Shown here in pieces: positions 1 through 7,215 of a stretch of 33,063 bases of DNA. How positions within the stretch are numbered: the first letter of the stretch is position 1; the number at the start of each line of letters is the position of its first letter. The stretch is from positions 1 to 33,063 of the forward strand of contig JBKEAN010000209.1 of assembly GCA_047972415.1 (NCBI GenBank), given 5' to 3'. The notes below the pieces were generated by a model. That model saw only the letters and a list, made by a program, of their open reading frames with translations, made no database searches and was not told where the DNA came from. The position numbers and the translations under genes were made by a program. Source of the DNA: Mangrovibacterium sp047972415 (lineage in GTDB: Bacteria > Bacteroidota > Bacteroidia > Bacteroidales > Prolixibacteraceae).

Positions 1-422
1 ACTACGCAGAATCAAGTTCTACGATGAAGAGAACCAACGCACTTTTGTGTTTTTGACAAACAACGTAGAACTTACTGCCAATGAGATTGCACTTCTATAC
101 AAAAATCGTTGGAAGGTAGAGTTGTTCTTCAAATGGATCAAACAACATTTGAAGATCAAATCCTTTTGGGGAACATCCGAAAACGCGGTTAAAATCCAAG
201 TTTACGCTGCAATTATCTCGTACTGCTTAGTGTCGATTGTTTGTCATGACCTCAAAATCGACCGTTCGACCTACGAAATATTACAGGTACTGGGAATATC
301 CCTGCTCGACAAAACACCTGTAAAAGAGCTGTTTGCAAATATAGATTACAATAATGTCAAAGAACTGAATTATAAACAACTGTCACTCAGCTTAATCTAA
401 GTGGACAGTAGTGATCGTACAT
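1..422 (+). mobile_element. 3' end of an IS4-family insertion sequence
   Basis: The window opens inside an insertion sequence. The transposase reading frame is already open at base 2 and stops at 400, so the left end is outside the window. The right terminal inverted repeat should lie in the short stretch between the stop codon and the next gene (start 459). It cannot be proved because the left terminus is missing; the stretch starting GTGGACAGTAGTGA just after the stop is a candidate. The boundary at 422 is therefore a guess. Confidence 0.5.
2..400 (+). CDS. IS4-family transposase, C-terminal fragment (5' end outside window)
   Basis: This is the C-terminal ~132 residues of a DDE transposase. 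It contains the IS4-family YREK signature, Y-(2)-R-(3)-E-(6)-K, seen as YKNRWKVELFFKWIK. The Glu in it is the third acidic catalytic residue; the first two Asp residues must lie upstream of the window. The following segment (HLKIKSFWGTSENAV, then a hydrophobic helix) is typical of the Bacteroidota IS4 subgroup. The frame is intact to its stop, so the visible part shows no decay. It lies on the same strand as the outer-membrane genes that follow and could affect their transcription, but no outward promoter is convincing. Confidence 0.85.
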   Translation, partial: LRRIKFYDEENQRTFVFLTNNVELTANEIALLYKNRWKVELFFKWIKQHLKIKSFWGTSENAVKIQVYAAIISYCLVSIVCHDLKIDRSTYEILQVLGISLLDKTPVKELFANIDYNNVKELNYKQLSLSLI

Positions 423-458
423 CTATAATTGGTAGTCATTCAACCAAAAATAAAAAAC

Positions 459-1118
459 ATGAAACAGTTCGTCACACTTCTGTTGTTTGTTGCGGCAATT
501 AGCTTGTGCCAGGCACAAAGCACGCAGCCCATTCAGTTTTGGGTTTATGGTACCGCCGGGCATTATTTTCCGGCAGTACAAAATAATATGGTCGTATATA
601 CCCATCAGGGCTGGGATGCCGGCCTGGGCGTTTACGGCTCTATTCCTCTAAGCCAGCGGTTCTCGGTGCAAGCCGGGCTGGGCTATCGCTACCTGTTGAA
701 CGGGCAAACTTATTATACCGAAGCTAATCCGGGTGGATATGGTGGATATTATAGTGGATATTATGGTTCTAGCTACTACACCGATTACGATATGGTTTGG
801 GCAAAGTATAGTGAGTATGCCAAGCACTACCTCACACTGCCAATTAAGTTACGCTACACCAGCAAGTGGGGCGTGTACCTGGAGTCGGGTGCCGAAGCAG
901 CCTGGCTACTAAATTACAAGTACCGCACCTCCAAAACCGAGTTTAACTGGTTGGTAGGCGCAGGTATTCAATTGGGCAATGTGGATTGCTCGCTCCAGTA
1001 TGTGAATGCACTGGCCAGGCAGTCGATTGGCGGCAAAGTCGCTGGTGGCCCTTGGGAGCAAGAAGGTTTCCGGAACCGCATGTTCAACCTCCAGGTAGCT
1101 TATCCGCTGGGCAAATAA
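459..1118 (+). CDS. Small outer-membrane beta-barrel protein
   Basis: A 219-residue protein beginning MKQFVTLLLFVAAISLCQAQ, a Sec signal peptide cut after AQA or CQA. The mature part alternates polar and aromatic residues in short strands (for example HYLTLPIKLRYTS and VYLESGAEAAWLLNYKY), as in 8-10-stranded Bacteroidota outer-membrane barrels (OMP_b-brl type). A Gly/Tyr-rich segment near residues 90-110 is probably a surface loop. An in-frame upstream start at 429 was rejected because it would put ten residues in front of the signal peptide. It shares the AWLLNY segment and general layout with the gene at 1684, so the two are probably duplicates. The ligand is unknown. Confidence 0.75.
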   Translation: MKQFVTLLLFVAAISLCQAQSTQPIQFWVYGTAGHYFPAVQNNMVVYTHQGWDAGLGVYGSIPLSQRFSVQAGLGYRYLLNGQTYYTEANPGGYGGYYSGYYGSSYYTDYDMVWAKYSEYAKHYLTLPIKLRYTSKWGVYLESGAEAAWLLNYKYRTSKTEFNWLVGAGIQLGNVDCSLQYVNALARQSIGGKVAGGPWEQEGFRNRMFNLQVAYPLGK

Positions 1119-1123
1119 GCGGC

Positions 1124-1214
1124 GACTCACCCCGCCGTCCGGCAGTTGCCGGACTCTACCCCTCTCTATGCATCGAGAGGGGTAAAGACCGATTTATCGG
1201 GCTTGGGGTGAGTC
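1124..1214. repeat. Four-arm palindromic element (REP/MITE-like)
   Basis: An outer 10-bp inverted repeat, GACTCACCCC (1124-1133) with GGGGTGAGTC (1205-1214), encloses three consecutive hairpins. These are GTCCGGCA/TGCCGGAC (1137-1154), TACCCCTCTC/GAGAGGGGTA (1157-1184) and CCGAT/ATCGG (1189-1200). The result folds as a four-way junction in either strand. It has no coding potential. It begins 5 bp after the stop of the upstream gene and ends 66 bp before the next start. It could be a dispersed palindromic repeat, a bidirectional transcription barrier, or an mRNA-stabilising structure between co-transcribed genes. Confidence 0.7.
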
Positions 1215-1280
1215 AAAAGAGACCGGATTGATGCTAAAATTCCTCAATGGATAAATTTTAAACACTAACAACCATTGCGT

Positions 1281-1622
1281 ATGAAATATAGCTTGTTGGC
1301 TATTACATTTTTTATCCTTGCCGCTTGCGCAGGATACCGCACTACGGGAATGAGCTCGGTTACCGAATACCTCGGAGCGGCAAAAAGCGACATTATTAAT
1401 AAATACGGTACGCCGTTTAAAACAGAAGCTTACACGGAAAATGATGAGCTCATCGAGGTTATTTCGTACAAGGAAGCCGTGGATGTTGGTTCGTACACCT
1501 ATATATTAACAACCAACTTGCAGTTTGTCGATAACAAACTGGTACGGGTAAAACAAGTTGAAGATGCACCCCCAACAGGCCATACGCTTATTCGTACCGA
1601 TAAGAATGATGGCGGCTTGTAG
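1281..1622 (+). CDS. Small BamE/SmpA-like lipoprotein
   Basis: A 113-residue protein. MKYSLLAITFFILAACAGY is a lipoprotein signal with lipobox LAAC; the acylated Cys is about residue 17. The mature part contains GAAKSDIINKYGTPFKTEAY followed by two predicted beta-hairpins. This resembles the SmpA/OmlA (BamE-like) fold, in which a short helix is followed by a G-x-P turn. It is not proposed as BamE itself, because small proteins of this fold have many roles. The start at 1281 is chosen over an in-frame TTG at 1275. It lies between two paralogous outer-membrane barrel genes and probably works at the outer membrane with them, which is inference. Confidence 0.65.
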   Translation: MKYSLLAITFFILAACAGYRTTGMSSVTEYLGAAKSDIINKYGTPFKTEAYTENDELIEVISYKEAVDVGSYTYILTTNLQFVDNKLVRVKQVEDAPPTGHTLIRTDKNDGGL

Positions 1623-1683
1623 TTTCGCTGATTACCCCACCGGAACACGAAAGCATTGACTTTACCTCAAAACCAATAAAACC

Positions 1684-2322
1684 ATGAAGACACAACTAAT
1701 TACCGTTATTTTACTCACCTTCCTTTCGGGCTTTGGTTATGCCCAATCCAAAGCCGAATTGGGTATAACGGCCGAAGGGAACTGGTTTAGGCCCTACCAA
1801 GGGCAAGACTATTATAGCCGTGACAGAGCACTCAAGAATGGTTTGGGTACCGGCATTGGCGTTTATGCTTCGCGCGACATTTGGTGGAGGCTTTCGGCCG
1901 ATTTAGGCCTGGCTTACCGGTACAAACAAATGCAACAGCATTACGTGATTTATGGCGACGGAGGAGGTCAATACGGCGGAGAGCCAGACCTTGCTGGCTG
2001 GGACAAACTACCCATGCACTACCTTGTAATTCCGCTGCATTGCCAGCTGCTTTTAACCAAGAACTTCTTTATCAGGGGAGGGCTTGAAACAGCCTGGCTA
2101 TTGAATTACGATGCCGTGAACCAAAAGCCCGAATATAGCTGGACGATTGGGTTCGGGAGCCAAAAGCATAAATTAAAATGGTCGCTCAATTACATTACCG
2201 GGTTTAAAAATCAGAGTTTCGGTTATGGAGGCCTATCTGAAGAGGGCTGGTACAACGGAGGATCGTCTTTTTATAGCGAAACGCTGCAACTTAGCTTCTC
2301 GTACCCGATATGGCAAAAATAG
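1684..2322 (+). CDS. Small outer-membrane beta-barrel protein, paralogue of 459-1118
   Basis: A 212-residue protein with signal peptide MKTQLITVILLTFLSGFGYA ending in AQ. Amphipathic strands follow, and it ends in aromatic-rich LQLSFSYPIWQK. A terminal beta-strand with aromatic residues near the C-terminus is typical of BAM-inserted barrels. It shares AWLLNY and the surrounding strand order with the protein at 459, suggesting tandem duplication with a lipoprotein gene in between. Its last 13 nt overlap the start of the TonB receptor, so the two are probably co-translated. No specific substrate can be named. Confidence 0.75.
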   Translation: MKTQLITVILLTFLSGFGYAQSKAELGITAEGNWFRPYQGQDYYSRDRALKNGLGTGIGVYASRDIWWRLSADLGLAYRYKQMQQHYVIYGDGGGQYGGEPDLAGWDKLPMHYLVIPLHCQLLLTKNFFIRGGLETAWLLNYDAVNQKPEYSWTIGFGSQKHKLKWSLNYITGFKNQSFGYGGLSEEGWYNGGSSFYSETLQLSFSYPIWQK

Positions 2323-4712
2323 CGGCAGGCGTTTTTGTACTTTTCTGGGGGCTCTTTTGTTTAAGCCTGCCGGCAATGGCACAGCAAAAACGAACGGTAT
2401 CGGGCTACATTACCGATGCCCAAACCGGCGAGCGCTTGTTTGCAGCCACCATTTACGGTGAAGTGTCGAAAACGGGGACCACCAGCAACCGCTTTGGCTT
2501 TTTCAGCCTGAGCCTTCCCGAAGGCGAACTAAAACTCCGGGTTTCGTTTGTGGGTTATTTGCCGCTGGACCTGTCGCTAAAGCTGGTTGCCGACACTACG
2601 CTGCAACTAGCCTTGAAATCGGACAATACACTGGACGAGGTGGTTGTGGTCGGTAACCCGACTGCTTTGGCCAGCAATGCTCAGCTGGGGCATGTGAAGC
2701 TTTCGTCCAAAAGCCTGGCCAAGCTTCCGGCGCTGATGGGCGAAAAAGATTTGATGAAAAGCCTGACCGTGTTGCCCGGTGTGCAACAGGGGAGCGAGGG
2801 GAGTGCTGGCATTTTTGTATGCGGCGGAAGCCCCGACCAGAACCTCATCCTGCTCGACGATGTAGCGCTGTTTAACGCCTCGCACTTATTCGGCTTCGTA
2901 TCGGTTTTTACGCCCGAGGCCATCACCAGCATCGATTTTTACAAAGGGGCCTTTCCGTCCCGTTACGGGGGCAGGCTGTCGTCGGTTATCGATTTGCGCA
3001 TGAAAGACGGTAACAAGTTTAAGCGCCAAAGCAGCCTGAGCCTGGGGCTTATTTCGAGCCAGTTTACCACCGAAGGACCCATCCGGCAAGGAAAATCATC
3101 GTATTTCTTCTCTGCCCGGCGTACCTTGATCGATCTGCTCTACAAAGGGGTAGCGGAGCTGGCCGATGCCGACACGGACGGAGCTACGGTTCCCTATTAC
3201 GCGTTTCACGACATTAACGGGAAGGTAAACTTCCGGCTGAATGACAAGAACCAGCTTTACTGGAGCTTTTATTCGGGCCGGGATAAGCTTTCGTTTGAAT
3301 ACATGGACCATTGGGAAACAATGGTAGATGGTGAGGAAACCCAACGTTCGTCGGGAGACATCCACTGGGGCAATGTGATGACGGCTGTAAAACTGAATTC
3401 GATCCTGAACCCCCACCTCTTCCTGAATACAACCCTTAGCGGCAGCATCTTTAATTACGGCAACTTGTTTACCGGCGGAAGCGAACGGATTAAAGACGAT
3501 GAAGTTGAACGCTACGATTTTAGCTTCGACTATCAATCCCGCATCCGTACGCTTGCACTGAAGTCCGACCTCGACGTTTATGGCGAATCAAACTTCCCGG
3601 TGCAGACGGGCGTATTTGTTTCGCTAAATAGTTATGTGCCGGGTAGCCAAACGGTGAAACGCGATGGCGAAGTAGATGAAAAAGTGAGCAGCAGCACGAC
3701 AGGGATTGATTATGGCTTTTATCTGGAAAAGAAGTTTAGCCTGGCCCCTGCCTTCAGTGCATCCGCAGGCTTTCGAAACGTGTTTCAAACCATTTTTGGG
3801 CAAAAGACCTATTTTGCGCTGGAACCCCGCCTGAGCCTTAGCTTCCGCCAAAACCCGGAAACCGTTTACGAAGCCTCGTATGCCCGGATGAGCCAGCCTA
3901 TCCACCTGTTATCGAACGGGAACATTGGCTTGCCCACCGACATTTGGGTTCCTTCTACCAGGGAAATCCGTCCCGAAAGCGCGTACATCCTGTCGGCCGG
4001 GATGAAGAAAAGTGTAAGTACCGATTTGAAGCTTTCGGTTGAAGCGTATTACAAACGCATGAACCATGTTGTGTCGTTTGCCGAAGGGCAGGGAATACTG
4101 GATGTGGACGAAAATTGGGAAGGAAAGCTCATTTCGGGGAAAGGGCGTGCGTGGGGATTGGAAAGCGAGCTGAGGTACACCCGTTCGGGTATCGAAAGCT
4201 GGATTGGCTATACCTTGTCCTGGAACGACCGAAAATTCGACGGGATGAACCGTAACAATTGGTTTCCGTACGATTACGACCGAAGGCATAAGATTGATGC
4301 CGGCCTCATTTGGCAAATCAGTAAGAGTTGGTCGGCTTCGGCTACCTGGACTTTTCAGTCGGGCGCACCGGCAAGCTACTCTGGGCTCGATTATCCGGGC
4401 TACCCCGGAAACATCGATTATGTGATTGACGATTTTTTCACCGGCGACGATGTGGATGGCAGCCGCATACAATATTATACCCGACTGAACGGGGTGAGGC
4501 TCCCGGCCTATCACCGGCTGGATGTGGGCTTTACCCGCGAGTGGGGGCCGGCAGATAAAAAGCGCGCGCTCTCCATCAGTGTTTATAATGTATATAACCG
4601 CATGAACCCTTACCTGATTTACTCCAAAACAAAACCCGACGGTACAACCGGGCTGAAACAGTTTACCCTGTTCCCGGTTATTCCGTCAGTAAGCTACCGG
4701 ATAAGTTTTTAA
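2310..4712 (+). CDS. TonB-dependent outer-membrane receptor with N-terminal carboxypeptidase-regulatory-like domain
   Basis: An 800-residue receptor. The signal peptide is about residues 1-24 (ends PAMAQ). Residues ~28-110 form a CarboxypepD_reg-like beta-sandwich (VSGYITDAQTGERL...SFVGYLPLDL). A plug domain follows at ~130-235, with VLPGVQ, the LLDDVALFNASHLFGF strand and KGAFPSRYGGRLSSV; the remainder is the 22-strand barrel. The protein imports a substrate energised by TonB/ExbBD. It has no SusD partner; instead a DUF4249 lipoprotein follows 12 nt downstream, an established pairing in Bacteroidota. The ATG lies inside the end of the previous gene (13-nt overlap). The frame is intact. The substrate is unknown. 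Confidence 0.92.
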   Translation: MAKIAAGVFVLFWGLFCLSLPAMAQQKRTVSGYITDAQTGERLFAATIYGEVSKTGTTSNRFGFFSLSLPEGELKLRVSFVGYLPLDLSLKLVADTTLQLALKSDNTLDEVVVVGNPTALASNAQLGHVKLSSKSLAKLPALMGEKDLMKSLTVLPGVQQGSEGSAGIFVCGGSPDQNLILLDDVALFNASHLFGFVSVFTPEAITSIDFYKGAFPSRYGGRLSSVIDLRMKDGNKFKRQSSLSLGLISSQFTTEGPIRQGKSSYFFSARRTLIDLLYKGVAELADADTDGATVPYYAFHDINGKVNFRLNDKNQLYWSFYSGRDKLSFEYMDHWETMVDGEETQRSSGDIHWGNVMTAVKLNSILNPHLFLNTTLSGSIFNYGNLFTGGSERIKDDEVERYDFSFDYQSRIRTLALKSDLDVYGESNFPVQTGVFVSLNSYVPGSQTVKRDGEVDEKVSSSTTGIDYGFYLEKKFSLAPAFSASAGFRNVFQTIFGQKTYFALEPRLSLSFRQNPETVYEASYARMSQPIHLLSNGNIGLPTDIWVPSTREIRPESAYILSAGMKKSVSTDLKLSVEAYYKRMNHVVSFAEGQGILDVDENWEGKLISGKGRAWGLESELRYTRSGIESWIGYTLSWNDRKFDGMNRNNWFPYDYDRRHKIDAGLIWQISKSWSASATWTFQSGAPASYSGLDYPGYPGNIDYVIDDFFTGDDVDGSRIQYYTRLNGVRLPAYHRLDVGFTREWGPADKKRALSISVYNVYNRMNPYLIYSKTKPDGTTGLKQFTLFPVIPSVSYRISF

Positions 4713-4724
4713 TACCGAAAAGAG

Positions 4725-5825
4725 ATGAAACACCGAATCATTATTGTTTTTTGTTTGGCCGTCAGCTCGTGTACAACAGATATCGATCTACCCTTTGAAG
4801 CATCGGATGATGCCTTGGTTGTTAATTGCCTGTTCTCGGAAGACTCGGATTGGAACGTAATCCTGAGCCGTGTAAAATCATATTCCGAAGCGGAGGAAAA
4901 CTACGTTGCCGATGCCAGGGTGTTCGTTGTTCCGGGAAACGGTGACAGCATAAGACTGGCCTACGAAACAGACGGCGTTTACACCGCTGCAAGCCGTCCG
5001 GTGAAAGGGGTACAATACGAGCTGGTGGTTAAAGACCGGTCGAAAACCATCCGCGCAAAAAGCACCATTCCTTCGGGGGTGAATATAACTTCGCTTGTGT
5101 TTACCGATCAGCATACCATCTATTATTCAAGTGCAAACCTGAGTAATTACGATGTGGCCCCTCTTGATGTGGAGATTGCACCGGGCGCACAGCCAAGTTT
5201 TGTCCGTCTCAGGTTTTATTCGCTTAATACGTCCGAAATCATTAGCTATGTTGTTACCGACCAAACAATAGCAACGTTAAGGGCGGAGCAGTTTCCGGAG
5301 GACTTTCTCGCAGAGTTGTCAACTTTAATTGGGCAGTACATCGCTCCCTATGATCTTCAGGAAGAAATCCGTTACAACATCATGTGGAAATACGACCTGA
5401 CCGACTACGAACAATACACGGATACTGTTTTTCCGGCTATCGAAAAAGTAGAAACGGGATCGCGCGACGATGCTTATAGGAGTGATTTGATTTTCTCAAA
5501 CGGCAGTTGGCTGGGAAATGTGTCCAGGGATAGGTTTAATGTGCTGGGAGAACTGGATAAGCCCGAAAGTGCGTCGTTATTTGTGAGTTACTACCCCGCC
5601 ATGAACCAGCAGAGTTATAGTTTCAAACCTTACCAGATAGAATACTGGCTGGAAGTGGTAAGCATGAGCGAAGACTATTACAAATACCAAAAAAGCTACA
5701 TCAACCAGGTGGTCAATATCAGCAACCCTTTTGCATCAAGCATCGAAGTTTATTCAAACATCGAAAACGGAGTGGGAATCTTTGCCGGTTACAGCCGCCA
5801 GATGATCCACTTTTATGATTTTTAA
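4725..5825 (+). CDS. DUF4249 family lipoprotein
   Basis: A 366-residue protein. MKHRIIIVFCLAVSSC is a lipoprotein signal with the Cys at about residue 16, followed by TTDIDLPFEASDDALVVNC. The short acidic stretch and the LVV-x-C/G-x-[FI] segment are characteristic of DUF4249. Later regions look like Ig-like/beta-sandwich repeats (VADARVFVVPGNGDSIRL; YELVVKDRSKTIRAKSTIPSG). DUF4249 proteins sit beside TonB receptors that lack SusD and are thought to be surface partners, but the molecular function is not established. The 12-nt gap to the receptor gene indicates one transcript. A second DUF4249 gene at 9595 follows the second receptor. Confidence 0.88.
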   Translation: MKHRIIIVFCLAVSSCTTDIDLPFEASDDALVVNCLFSEDSDWNVILSRVKSYSEAEENYVADARVFVVPGNGDSIRLAYETDGVYTAASRPVKGVQYELVVKDRSKTIRAKSTIPSGVNITSLVFTDQHTIYYSSANLSNYDVAPLDVEIAPGAQPSFVRLRFYSLNTSEIISYVVTDQTIATLRAEQFPEDFLAELSTLIGQYIAPYDLQEEIRYNIMWKYDLTDYEQYTDTVFPAIEKVETGSRDDAYRSDLIFSNGSWLGNVSRDRFNVLGELDKPESASLFVSYYPAMNQQSYSFKPYQIEYWLEVVSMSEDYYKYQKSYINQVVNISNPFASSIEVYSNIENGVGIFAGYSRQMIHFYDF

Positions 5826-6114
5826 AAAATAAGGGGGCTAGCTTTGCGTTGACGGCTCCTCTCAACTCCTCAACTTCATTGAACCCTTCAGCTTTTCATA
5901 AATAAAAAGCAAACTTTTGTTTAGTTAATAATTATGTTTTTAAACATAAGCATGGGGGGGTATCCTCTTGCTAATAATCAGTATAATTAAATGTAGGGAC
6001 GCTCCTGCGCTTTCGGGCGCGCTCTTTTGGGTACCGGCATTAGCAAAATCACCCTTGTGGTGCGGGTACAATACGTTTATGATAACAATTGCATAGAACA
6101 AAAAAACTAATTCA
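5826..6114. other. Intergenic region with a small hairpin and a G7 run
   Basis: No gene is seen. It holds an 8-bp inverted repeat, TTATGTTT/AAACATAA (5932-5949), and a run of seven G at 5954-5960 followed by TAT. The GC-rich sequence GCGC-TTTCGG-GCGC near 6009-6023, followed by a T-run, could be a weak terminator. No good Bacteroidota promoter was found for the gene at 6115; the nearest sequence is TACGTTTA near 6073. Confidence 0.4.
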
Positions 6115-6813
6115 ATGCCATTACATTTTGCCCTTTTTGAAAACCACCTCACCCCCGACCCGACCGACTACATGGCGGTGGTACAGGACCTGCCAAGTAA
6201 AACGCAGGACGATGTGATAAACCTGATGATTAGTCGTGGCTCCACCGTTACCAAGGCCGAAGCCCTGGCCGTGTTTGAAGAGTACGCCCTGGCTATTGAA
6301 CTGTTGGTGCGCGACGGGAACTCCGTCAACACCCCACTGTTTAACCTGTCGCCTTCCATAAAAGGCGTTTTCCACAGCGAAACCGAAAACTTTAACCCAG
6401 CCATCCACACCGTGCGGCTCAACATTACACCCGGCGTGCGGCTGCGGCAAATGGCGCAGAACGTGAGTGTAGCCCGCGTGCACGGTGCCAGCCCGCAACC
6501 CGACCCGCTGTACCTCGACGACTTGGGCAGCGGCACCCGCAACGATACCCTCACCCCCGGCAACATTGCCCAGCTCAAAGGCAGCCGCCTGAAGTTTGAT
6601 GCAGCCGACCCGGCACAAGGTATTTTTGTGCTGGCCGCCGACGGCAGCGCCGAAACCCGGGTGCAAACCGTGTCGAACAATAAGCCCTCGCAGCTCGACT
6701 TTCTGGTGCCAGCCCTGGCGGCAGGAACCTATCGGGTTGAGGTGCGGACGATAATGCGCAGCGCCAAGGACCTCAGAAAAGGAAGCTTGCCGGTAGAATT
6801 GGTGGTGCAGTAA
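6115..6813 (+). CDS. HU-like DNA-binding domain protein with C-terminal DUF4469 domain
   Basis: A 232-residue protein with no signal peptide. Residues ~1-125 match the Bacteroidota HU-like domain found in front of DUF4469: LTPDPTDYMAVVQDLPSKT, TKAEALAVFEEYALAIELL and FNLSPSIKGVF. Residues ~130-232 form a beta-rich, Ig-like DUF4469 segment (LTPGNIAQLKGSRLKFD...FLVPALAAGTYRVEVRT). HU/IHF-fold proteins bind DNA as dimers, but DNA binding has not been shown for this subfamily. It stands alone between two receptor clusters, and its stop is 4 bp before an unusual palindrome array. It has higher GC than the next cluster. DUF4469 assignment is fairly secure; the function is unknown. Confidence 0.8.
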   Translation: MPLHFALFENHLTPDPTDYMAVVQDLPSKTQDDVINLMISRGSTVTKAEALAVFEEYALAIELLVRDGNSVNTPLFNLSPSIKGVFHSETENFNPAIHTVRLNITPGVRLRQMAQNVSVARVHGASPQPDPLYLDDLGSGTRNDTLTPGNIAQLKGSRLKFDAADPAQGIFVLAADGSAETRVQTVSNNKPSQLDFLVPALAAGTYRVEVRTIMRSAKDLRKGSLPVELVVQ

Positions 6814-6816
6814 GTT

Positions 6817-6926
6817 TTGTGCCCTTATAAGCGCATACAACATGCTAAGGTTTAGCACGCACCATGCTAAAGCTTAGCACGGGCTCTGCTAAGGCTTAGC
6901 AACCGGTGTGCTAAGTAAGGGCACAA
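6817..6926. repeat. Nested palindrome array with 22-bp period inside an 11-bp inverted repeat
   Basis: Three near-perfect palindromes of the form TGCTAARGYTTAGCA lie at 6843-6857, 6865-6879 and 6887-6901. A degenerate fourth starts at 6909. Start-to-start spacing is exactly 22 bp. The set is bracketed by a perfect 11-bp inverted repeat, TTGTGCCCTTA (6817-6827) and TAAGGGCACAA (6916-6926), whose centre (6871.5) almost coincides with the centre of the middle palindrome (6872). It could be a multi-site operator with sites on one DNA face, a REP-like element, or a large hairpin at the 3' end of the upstream gene. Confidence 0.75.
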
Positions 6927-6931
6927 TGCCT

Positions 6932-6999
6932 GTTTTCGTTACCGCGCGAGCCCCCTCGCGTAGCGGTAATGAAACAAAAGCCTACACGATGCAATCGTG
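6932..6999. other. Two hairpins in the spacer upstream of the second TonB receptor
   Basis: The first hairpin pairs TTACCGC (6939-6945) with GCGGTAA (6963-6969). Its inner stem is GCGAG/CTCGC around a CCCC loop, and the outer arm can extend to about 6932-6975 with a wobble and a bulge. The second is CACGAT-GCA-ATCGTG (6985-6999). Neither is followed by a clear T-run on the + strand. The rest of 7000-7215 shows no gene and no convincing promoter. Confidence 0.5.
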
Positions 7000-7215
7000 C
7001 GGGAGCGGGGGAGCGAAGGGAGGCATGCATTCATTTTGCGCTGCTTTGTATCGATAATGTTTAGGATAATCACCCCTGTTGAAACATAATTGTTAATAAC
7101 AAAGAACGTAGATTCATAAAAAACCAAGGTTTCACGATAAATAGCATTAAACCATTTCGTGGTATCATGTTATTTTACGTGGATGAATGAACTGTACACC
7201 TAACCCGACCAATAA

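Noticed and set aside
1124..1214. tRNA gene
   Set aside because: The four-arm topology is tRNA-like, but stem lengths, loop sizes and the absence of TTC-type and anticodon features exclude a tRNA.
3909..4514. Open frame of about 200 codons opposite the TonB receptor barrel
   Set aside because: There is no domain or signal peptide, and it is fully inside a well-supported gene.
6121..6858. Long antisense open frame opposite the HU-like/DUF4469 gene
   Set aside because: It is a shadow of a GC-rich gene on the other strand; its translation is low in complexity and matches no family, while the + strand protein does.
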